From: Phenylobacterium sp.
Lineage (GTDB): Bacteria > Pseudomonadota > Alphaproteobacteria > Caulobacterales > Caulobacteraceae
Direction of reading: 5' to 3'
Length of the DNA stretch: 64,000 nucleotides
Assembly: GCF_004297125.1 (NCBI RefSeq)
Contig: NZ_SCVD01000016.1
Span: forward strand, 1 to 64,000
This document shows, piece by piece, positions 58,955 through 64,000 of this stretch. The first letter of the stretch is position 1, and the number at the start of each line of letters is the position of its first letter. The notes under the pieces are model-generated. The model made no database searches. It worked only from the letters and a program-made list of their open reading frames with translations, and was not told the DNA's origin. The translations under genes and the position numbers were made by a program.

Positions 58955-60189
58955 CCGGAGCCCTCACCCGTCTGGGCCAGCCGCCAGGCATGGGCCCGGC
59001 GCGCTGCGATCAGCGCCAGCCAAATGGAGGGCGCGACGATCATGGCGCCCAGCCAGAAAGGACCGTTCAGGCTGATGTGGGCGAAGCTGAGCCCCGCGCA
59101 GAACGGGCCGGCCACCCGGGCCAGCGCGCCCATGGCGTTGTTCAGGCCCAGGATCTGGCCCTGACGGTCGGGCGGGGCGGTCTCGGAGATCAGGGCGCTG
59201 ACGTTCGGCCAGGCCACAGACTGGCCCGCCGCGGTCACGCACATCAGGGCGATCACCATGGCGGGGTGGAACGAGAACGGCTGCAGGACCTGGCCGATCA
59301 GGGTGACGGTCATGCCGACCGCCAGCATCGGCCCCGGCCCGAACTTCTCGGCCATGGGCCCGGTGACGAAGGTCTGGGTGAAGGCCGCTGTGATGCCGAC
59401 GAAGGCGAAGCAGAGGCCGATCTCCTTCGGCCCCCAGGCGAACTTGGCCTGGGTCCAGAGGCCGAACGTGCTCTCGATCCCGGTGAAGGCGAAGCCTACC
59501 AGGAAGGTCAGCAGCATCAGCCGCCCGATCACCGGATGGCGCACGGCCTCGCCGGTGGCCTTCCAGCGGCTGGGCTGGTCGGTGACGTGCGGCTGACGGT
59601 TCCGGCTCTCGCGGATGAACAGCACGATGGAGAGCGCCGACAGGGCCGACAGCCCTGCGCAGATGAACAGCGGGATCTGGAAGCCGATCGGCCCTGCCTC
59701 CGGATGGGCGAACAATCCGCCCACCGAGGGCCCGACGATCAGGCCGACGTTCCAGGCCGCGCCCATGTAGCCCATGGTGCGGGGGCGCTTCTCGGGCGGA
59801 GTGACGTCGGCGATGTAGCCTTGGATCACCGCGCCGTTGCCCGCCGCGAGCCCGCCGACGAAGCGGATGGCCAGCGCGGCCCAGACGTTGGGCGCGAAGG
59901 CCAGCGCCAGGTAGCAGAGGAAGTTGGCGGTGAGCGTCGAGATCAGCAGCGGCTTGCGGCCGTACTTGTCCGAGAGCCGCCCCCAGAACGGTTCGCCGAA
60001 GAAGCCGCCGGCCGCGTAGGCCGAGAACACCAGGGCGATCTGCCAGGGCTGGGCGTCGAACGACTTGGCGTAGAAGGGCAGCAACGGGACGATGATCCCG
60101 AAGCCCAGCATATTGATGAAGATGGCGGCGATAACCGACGGCGCAGCCATGCGAGGCGGCGACGCCTCCCGCGGCGCAAGGTCGGACAT
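58951..60189 (-). CDS. MFS transporter (DHA1/TetA-like), first of a tandem pair
   Basis: From the ATG at 60189 the protein has 412 residues. The frame to 60225 adds an unlikely leader. It has GRLSDKYGRKPLLI, IADVTPPEKRPRTMGYMGAA and ISETAPPDRQGQILGLNNAM, which align block by block with the next gene. Tandem paralogues could form a heteromeric pair or act on different compounds. No regulator is adjacent. Confidence 0.9.
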   Translation of the reverse strand: MSDLAPREASPPRMAAPSVIAAIFINMLGFGIIVPLLPFYAKSFDAQPWQIALVFSAYAAGGFFGEPFWGRLSDKYGRKPLLISTLTANFLCYLALAFAPNVWAALAIRFVGGLAAGNGAVIQGYIADVTPPEKRPRTMGYMGAAWNVGLIVGPSVGGLFAHPEAGPIGFQIPLFICAGLSALSALSIVLFIRESRNRQPHVTDQPSRWKATGEAVRHPVIGRLMLLTFLVGFAFTGIESTFGLWTQAKFAWGPKEIGLCFAFVGITAAFTQTFVTGPMAEKFGPGPMLAVGMTVTLIGQVLQPFSFHPAMVIALMCVTAAGQSVAWPNVSALISETAPPDRQGQILGLNNAMGALARVAGPFCAGLSFAHISLNGPFWLGAMIVAPSIWLALIAARRAHAWRLAQTGEGSG

Positions 60190-60267
60190 GTGAACGGTGT
60201 TAGGACGCGCGCGGGCCGCGGGCAAGGGCGAGACGGCGGGTTCCCGCCGTCACGGCCGGGCGCCGGG

Positions 60268-60882
60268 TCAGGCGACCTGCGGGCGCCGCCGGCGTAGGGC
60301 CGCGCCCAGGCCGCCGAAACCCATCAGCAGCATCGCCCAGGTGGCGGGTTCCGGCACGCCCCCGGCATAGAGCACGTTGTCCAGCTCGATCTTGCCCATG
60401 CCCGTGGACGAGATCGTCACCTTGCTGAACCCGGCGCTGTCCGCGAGCCCCATGAAGAGCAGGCTGGGCGTGGCGCTTTCGTCCATCCAGGCCAGGGTGT
60501 AGTCGACCTCGTTGATCGTGAAGATCAGGTCGCCGCCCTCCAGCATTTCCAGTCCCAGAAGGTCGATGCCGAAGGCGAAGATCGGGGCGTCGAAGGTGAA
60601 CGTCGCCAGTTCGCCCGGCGGATTGATGTGGAGGGAGTTGCCGGGGCCGCTCCATGAAGGCTTGAAGCCGAAGACCTCGGGGTCCAGCGGATCGCCCACG
60701 GCCGCGGCGGTAAAGTCGCCGAAGTCGTAGCTGGCCGTGTCCGGCGCGCTGTCGAGGTCGTTGGCCGTGACCGCGCCGACGGCGGTCAGGAAATCGGCCT
60801 TGCTGGTGAAGGTGGTGGCGGCCAGGGCCGGAGTGCTCATGACGAGCACCGCCGCGGCCAGCGCGGCTGTTCTGAAGTGCAT
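60268..60882 (-). CDS. Secreted PEPxxWA-CTERM sorting-domain protein
   Basis: The 204-residue protein has a signal peptide (FRTAALAAAVLVMSTPALA) and a beta-rich body (TFTSKADFLTAVGAVTAND, FTFDAPIFAFGIDLLGLE). The C-terminal VPEPATWAMLLMGFGGLG is followed by RRRRP. The body resembles proteins predicted to bind carbohydrate or calcium but no active site is seen. The ATG at 60882 begins the signal peptide; the longer frame is discarded. Confidence 0.85.
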   Translation of the reverse strand: MHFRTAALAAAVLVMSTPALAATTFTSKADFLTAVGAVTANDLDSAPDTASYDFGDFTAAAVGDPLDPEVFGFKPSWSGPGNSLHINPPGELATFTFDAPIFAFGIDLLGLEMLEGGDLIFTINEVDYTLAWMDESATPSLLFMGLADSAGFSKVTISSTGMGKIELDNVLYAGGVPEPATWAMLLMGFGGLGAALRRRRPQVA

Positions 60883-60998
60883 GATGGCTATCCCCGTGCC
60901 GGCGGCCGGCGAATCAACCTTCGGCTGCATCCTCGCCCGACGAAACGCACTTCGCCCATTGCGGGAGTTCGCCACCCGTCAGGCGTGCAAATGCGGGT

Positions 60999-61862
60999 CT
61001 ACGGGTTTTGCCGTTTCAGCTCGGCGCGGAAGGCCGCTTCCTGCTTCACATAGAAGGCCTTGCAACCCGCCGGGTCGACGAAGGCGTCGGCCTTGCCGGC
61101 GTCGAGGGCCGCCTTCTTGGCCTTGAGGCCGTAGAAGCTGGCGTGGGAGGCCAGGAAGACGTCGCAGGGGAGCTGCTTCCAGGTGGCGAAGCTCTTCTCA
61201 TAGTCGGCGGTTTGGCCCGGATAGGTCTCGGTCTTGCCGAGCTTGTAGCCCGGCAGGACGGACGAGGAGCAGTGGACCTGGGCCTGGCGCACCTTGCCGG
61301 CCACGGTCACCGGGAAGGTCCAGGTGGTGCAGCCCTTCGTGTGGCCGCCGGTGATGTGGGCCGTGAGCGTCCAGCCGCCCAGGGCGACCTTCTGCCCGTC
61401 CTTGAGGGTTACGTCGGGCTTGAGGGGCTCATAGTGGAAGCGCTCACCCTTCAGGAAGGGATCGCCCTGGCCGCCCGCCGCGATGATCGGCCCGTCGGCG
61501 GCGCTGGCGTAGAGCCTGGCGGCCGGGGCGGCGCGCTTGATCGTCGCCAGGCCAGCGGCATGGTCGAAATGCTGGTGCGTGTTGAGCAGCACCTTCACCT
61601 GGGCAGGGTCGAAGCCCAGGGCCTTGATATTGGCGACCACCTGTTTGCCGGTCTCGGCGTCGCCGCCGTCCAGCACGATCAGGCCGGCCTTGCTGGTCAG
61701 CAGATAGGCCGCGTAGTCGACCGAGCCCACGTAATAGAGGCCCTCGCCGATCTTGAACGGCTGAGTGGGCGCATCCGGCGCTTCGGCCGAGAGGGCGGGC
61801 GAGACGAAAGCGGCCGCCCCAAGGACGGCCGCGCTCAGAATTCCGTAGGCCAGTGACTTCAC
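60999..61862 (-). CDS. Subclass B3 metallo-beta-lactamase-like enzyme
   Basis: The 287-residue protein has a signal peptide (GILSAAVLGAAAFVSPALSA) and the full B3 zinc set: His96-Gln-His98-Phe-Asp100-His101 in NTHQHFDHAAG, His174 in GGHTKGCTTW and His240 in ASHASFYG. The overall layout is like CAU-1 of Caulobacter and other environmental B3 enzymes that hydrolyse beta-lactams including carbapenems. Activity is not proven by sequence, because B3-like lactonases share these ligands. There is no ampR-like regulator or mobile element beside it, so it looks resident. It begins 11 bases after the infC stop. Confidence 0.85.
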   Translation of the reverse strand: MKSLAYGILSAAVLGAAAFVSPALSAEAPDAPTQPFKIGEGLYYVGSVDYAAYLLTSKAGLIVLDGGDAETGKQVVANIKALGFDPAQVKVLLNTHQHFDHAAGLATIKRAAPAARLYASAADGPIIAAGGQGDPFLKGERFHYEPLKPDVTLKDGQKVALGGWTLTAHITGGHTKGCTTWTFPVTVAGKVRQAQVHCSSSVLPGYKLGKTETYPGQTADYEKSFATWKQLPCDVFLASHASFYGLKAKKAALDAGKADAFVDPAGCKAFYVKQEAAFRAELKRQNP

Positions 61863-61873
61863 TTGAGCCTCGC

Positions 61874-62407
61874 TTATCGCGGCGCCAGGATCATGATCAT
61901 CTGGCGGCCCTCCATGCGGGGCTCGTACTCCACCTTGGCGACGGGCTCGAAGTCGGCCTTCACCTTCTGGAGCAGCTTCATCCCGAGTTCCGGGTGGGCC
62001 AGTTCGCGGCCGCGGAAGCGCAGGGTGATCTTCACCTTGTCGCCTTCCTCGAAGAAGCGGTGCATCGACCGCGCCTTCACCTCGTAGTCGTGGACGTCGA
62101 TGTTCGGACGGAGCTTGATTTCCTTGAGCTCCACCACCTTCTGCTTTTTCCGCGCCTCGTTCTTCTTCTTCTGCTCCTGGAACTTGAACTTGCCGTAGTC
62201 CAGGATCTTGCAGACGGGCGGATCCGCGTTCGGCACGATCTCGACCAGATCGAGGCCCGCTTCTTCAGCTGCTTCGATAGCGGCCGAGGTGGGCATGACG
62301 CCCTGCTTCTCACCGTGCTGATCGATGAGGAGGACGCGCGGTACGCGGATATCTTCGTTCATGCGCGGCCCTTCTTTGACGGGCGGCGTTTGCATGGGGC
62401 GGCGAAT
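61874..62407 (-). CDS. infC: Translation initiation factor IF-3, probable ATT start
   Basis: The protein matches IF-3: [20 protein letters not shown], the N-terminal domain, the Lys-rich linker ([15 protein letters not shown]) and the C-terminal domain ([33 protein letters not shown]). An ATG at 62395 is available but has no ribosome site. An ATT at 62407 has GGAG 8 bases upstream and gives an RRP N-terminus and 177 residues, matching typical IF-3. IF-3 uses rare starts such as ATT to let it repress itself, so the ATT is preferred by inference. Confidence 0.93.
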   Translation of the reverse strand: MRRPMQTPPVKEGPRMNEDIRVPRVLLIDQHGEKQGVMPTSAAIEAAEEAGLDLVEIVPNADPPVCKILDYGKFKFQEQKKKNEARKKQKVVELKEIKLRPNIDVHDYEVKARSMHRFFEEGDKVKITLRFRGRELAHPELGMKLLQKVKADFEPVAKVEYEPRMEGRQMIMILAPR

Positions 62408-62435
62408 AGGCAGTGCTCCGGTGCTGTTGAAACGC

Positions 62436-62465
62436 AAAAAACGCCGGTGCGCGCGAGCGCTCCGG
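62436..62465 (-). terminator. Terminator-like hairpin in the infC leader
   Basis: On the minus strand CCGG-A-GCGC, a TCGC loop and GCGC-A-CCGG form a hairpin followed by CG and TTTTTT (62441-62436). It lies 50 bases after the upstream glycosyltransferase stop and 29 bases before the infC start. It can end the upstream transcript, but it also lies in any infC leader, so attenuation is possible. Confidence 0.7.
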
Positions 62466-62477
62466 TCGTGAGGTCAG

Positions 62478-62506
62478 TATATGACCCGCGGGACCCTCTG
62501 TATCAA
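62478..62506 (-). promoter_or_regulatory. Putative infC promoter
   Basis: On the minus strand TTGATA (62506-62501), 17 bases and CATATA (62483-62478) form a sigma-70-like promoter. The predicted start is near 62471, just before the terminator-like hairpin. Confidence 0.45.
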
Positions 62507-62514
62507 GGCGCGCT

Positions 62515-63489
62515 CTACGCTGTCGGGGCCAAAGAGTTGGCCGCCTGCGCCACTTGGGCCACAGGCAGGTCCGCCAGGTTCTCTGCCCGCAGGATCGCCA
62601 CCCGGCCGCGTGGCGCCGACAGGGCGGGGTCGGAGGCCTTCGAGAACAGCACGATCGTCGGCGCGCCGCCGGCGGCGGCCAGGTGCAGCGGCCCGGTGTC
62701 GTTGCCGATCGCCAGCGCCGCCTTGGCGCCCAGCCTGGCCACCGAGGCGAAGTCGGTGCGGCCGGTGAGGTCGCGGGCCCGCGGCGCGGCGCGCTGGATG
62801 GCGTGGGCCAGGTCCGCCTCGGCCGGCCCGCCGATCACCACCACGTCGAAGCCTCGCGAATAGAGGATGCGGGCCAGCTCGGAATAGCGCTCCACCGGCC
62901 AGCGCTTCTCGGGCCGATGGGCCGAGCCGCCGGGGACGAAGATCACATAGGGTCGGGGCTTGTTCGCGCCGGGCACCGGCCGGTCGACGGTTGCGGACTT
63001 CATGACCCATGACAGGTCCGGGGGCGGCGCCGAGCCCGGCTCGGTGGGCGCATCCTCCCAGATGCCGGCGTACATGAGCTGGTCGGCCTGGCGCTCCAGG
63101 GTGTGCATCCCGTTGCGCAGCGGGTTCTTGTGCGGCAGCGAGCAGCCGAAGGCGACGCCCGACCAGGCCGGCGGGTTGGGTCGCAGCGCCTGGAAGATCC
63201 GGTTCGAATGGGCAGAGGTCTGCAGGTCATAGACCCGATCGTAGTTGGCCGCCCTGATCCGCTTCCTGAGCGCCATCCACTCGGGGAAGCTCTCGGGCCG
63301 GCCGCCGGTGTCCACGGCGTTGAAGTAGGGGCAGATCTTGGCCAGGGCCTCGAACGGCGGGGTGGTCAGGAGCGTGATGTGCGCCTTGGCGTGGACCTGG
63401 CGGATCTTCTTCATCGCCGCCAGCGCCAGCACGAAGTCGCCCAGGGCCGAGAGCTTGATGACCAGGATGCGCTGCACGTTCCGGGGCAT
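62515..63489 (-). CDS. Glycosyltransferase family 9 protein (heptosyltransferase-like)
   Basis: From the ATG at 63489 the protein has 324 residues. The GT9 marks are RILVIKLSALGDFVLALAAM, VYDLQTSAHSNRIF, the nucleotide-sugar site FVPGGSAHRPEKRWP and GNDTGPLHLAAAGGAP. GT9 enzymes add heptose or related sugars to the lipopolysaccharide core at the inner membrane. The start overlaps the stop of the upstream glycosyltransferase by one base (TGATG), so both belong to one surface-glycan operon. Confidence 0.9.
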   Translation of the reverse strand: MPRNVQRILVIKLSALGDFVLALAAMKKIRQVHAKAHITLLTTPPFEALAKICPYFNAVDTGGRPESFPEWMALRKRIRAANYDRVYDLQTSAHSNRIFQALRPNPPAWSGVAFGCSLPHKNPLRNGMHTLERQADQLMYAGIWEDAPTEPGSAPPPDLSWVMKSATVDRPVPGANKPRPYVIFVPGGSAHRPEKRWPVERYSELARILYSRGFDVVVIGGPAEADLAHAIQRAAPRARDLTGRTDFASVARLGAKAALAIGNDTGPLHLAAAGGAPTIVLFSKASDPALSAPRGRVAILRAENLADLPVAQVAQAANSLAPTA

Positions 63490-64000
63490 CAGTCGTGGTC
63501 CTCCAGGACCTTCTCGTAGGCGGCCAGCGTCTGGGCGCACATGGCGTCGGCGGAGTAGAGCTGGCGGGCGCGCTTCTTGCCCACCTCGCCCATCTCCAGC
63601 CGCTTGCCGGGACCGAGGTCGATGGCGCGGGCGAGGGCGTCGGCCCAGGCTTCGGCGTCGTCCACGGGCGCGAGCCAGCCCGTCGTCCCGTCGAGGATGG
63701 TCTCGGTGACCCCGCCGTGGTTGGAGGCGATCACCGGGCGGCCCATGGCCTGGGGCTCGACCGCGGCGCGGCCGAAGCTCTCGGGCACGCTGGTGGGCAG
63801 GATCGCGAAATCGGCCAGCAGGTAGGCGGCCGGCATGTCGTCGCAGTGGCCGACCAGCTTCACGGCGTCGCCCAGGCCCGCGGCGTCGATGGCGGCCTGC
63901 ACCTCGGCCGCATAGCCCGTGCGGCCCTGGTGGTCGCCGGCGAACAGGATCTGGAAGTCCTGGCGGCCCCGGGCGGCCAGCAGTCTGGCCGCCTCCACGA
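63489..64000 (-). CDS. Glycosyltransferase family 4 protein, truncated by the window end
   Basis: The frame is open to position 64000, so the N-terminus is outside. The visible 169 or so residues are the donor-binding half of a GT4 enzyme: LFAGDHQGRTGYAAEV, VKLVGHCDDMPAAYLLADFAILPTS, and FGRAAVEPQAMGRPVIASNHGGVTE with the E-x7-E pattern. It probably transfers a hexose or similar sugar to lipopolysaccharide core with the GT9 protein downstream. Confidence 0.88.
   Translation of the reverse strand, partial: VEAARLLAARGRQDFQILFAGDHQGRTGYAAEVQAAIDAAGLGDAVKLVGHCDDMPAAYLLADFAILPTSVPESFGRAAVEPQAMGRPVIASNHGGVTETILDGTTGWLAPVDDAEAWADALARAIDLGPGKRLEMGEVGKKRARQLYSADAMCAQTLAAYEKVLEDHD

Overview
The window is high-GC alphaproteobacterial chromosome, most likely from the Caulobacteraceae (Phenylobacterium or Caulobacter type). 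The pointers are two PEPxxWA-CTERM proteins with RR-rich tails, a TonB receptor followed by a TPR-sulfotransferase, an EipA/DUF1134 envelope protein, entericidin- and DUF3309-type small proteins, and a Caulobacter-like pheS/pheT/rplT/rpmI/infC neighbourhood. Genus is inference. No gene-free stretch exceeds 300 bases. The longest gaps (36487-36769, 42177-42455, 44550-44840) hold the 3' flank of a tRNA-Ser, a direct repeat and an AT-rich divergent promoter region respectively.

Left edge (1-9058): a truncated conserved protein, a PEP-CTERM protein with its terminator, a YkgJ-like cysteine-cluster protein, and a minus-strand operon of a DUF1338/HglS-type 2-oxoadipate dioxygenase, a D-2-hydroxyglutarate dehydrogenase and an MFS transporter. 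A secreted M20 amidohydrolase is divergent from that operon. A PhnZ-like HD protein and a Crp/Fnr regulator follow.

Catabolic block (about 9.1-34.3 kb): two secreted DUF2961/GH172 proteins, an APC permease, a TonB receptor, a TPR-sulfotransferase, a secreted alpha/beta hydrolase, an ornithine-cyclodeaminase-family protein, a YheO/DauR-like regulator, a threonine-dehydratase-like enzyme, a sugar ABC importer, and genes that together can form a complete non-phosphorylating pentose pathway. That pathway is an aldo/keto reductase sugar dehydrogenase, a FucU mutarotase, a lactonase, a UxaA-family sugar-acid dehydratase, an FAH-fold 2-keto-3-deoxy acid enzyme and a semialdehyde dehydrogenase. A FadR-type GntR regulator sits in the middle and a secreted type-B carboxylesterase closes the block. 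GH172 is known for alpha-D-arabinofuranosidases, and the pathway enzymes suit sugars of D-arabinose/L-fucose configuration. The block therefore reads as a D-arabinan (or related furanoside) utilisation locus ending in 2-oxoglutarate.

Two recurring non-coding signals tie the block together. Motif 1, near CTAACATGTTAG, lies before the first GH172 gene, the ABC operon, the GntR gene and the fucU operon. Motif 2, TTGACAA-N4-TCCA-N3-TGGA, has five copies with identical internal spacing. They lie before the HglS operon/M20 gene, the second GH172 gene, the TonB receptor, the YheO-regulator/dehydratase pair and the carboxylesterase.

Junction (34.3-36.9 kb): an IS6-family element next to a 3' remnant of an acyl-CoA ligase, an orphan glycosyltransferase, and tRNA-Ser(GGA).

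Right half (36.9-64 kb): ordinary chromosomal genes. These include a cytochrome c/TPR pair, MmcQ/YjbR, DUF599, an MHS transporter, clusters of ATGA-coupled micro-genes, a PP2C phosphatase, a transglutaminase, an RTX protein with a divergent winged-helix/TPR regulator, lepA and eipA. Then come pheS-ASCH-pheT, rplT/rpmI, two MFS paralogues, a subclass-B3 metallo-beta-lactamase, infC (probably with an ATT start and a terminator-like hairpin in its leader), and two glycosyltransferases, the last cut by the window edge.
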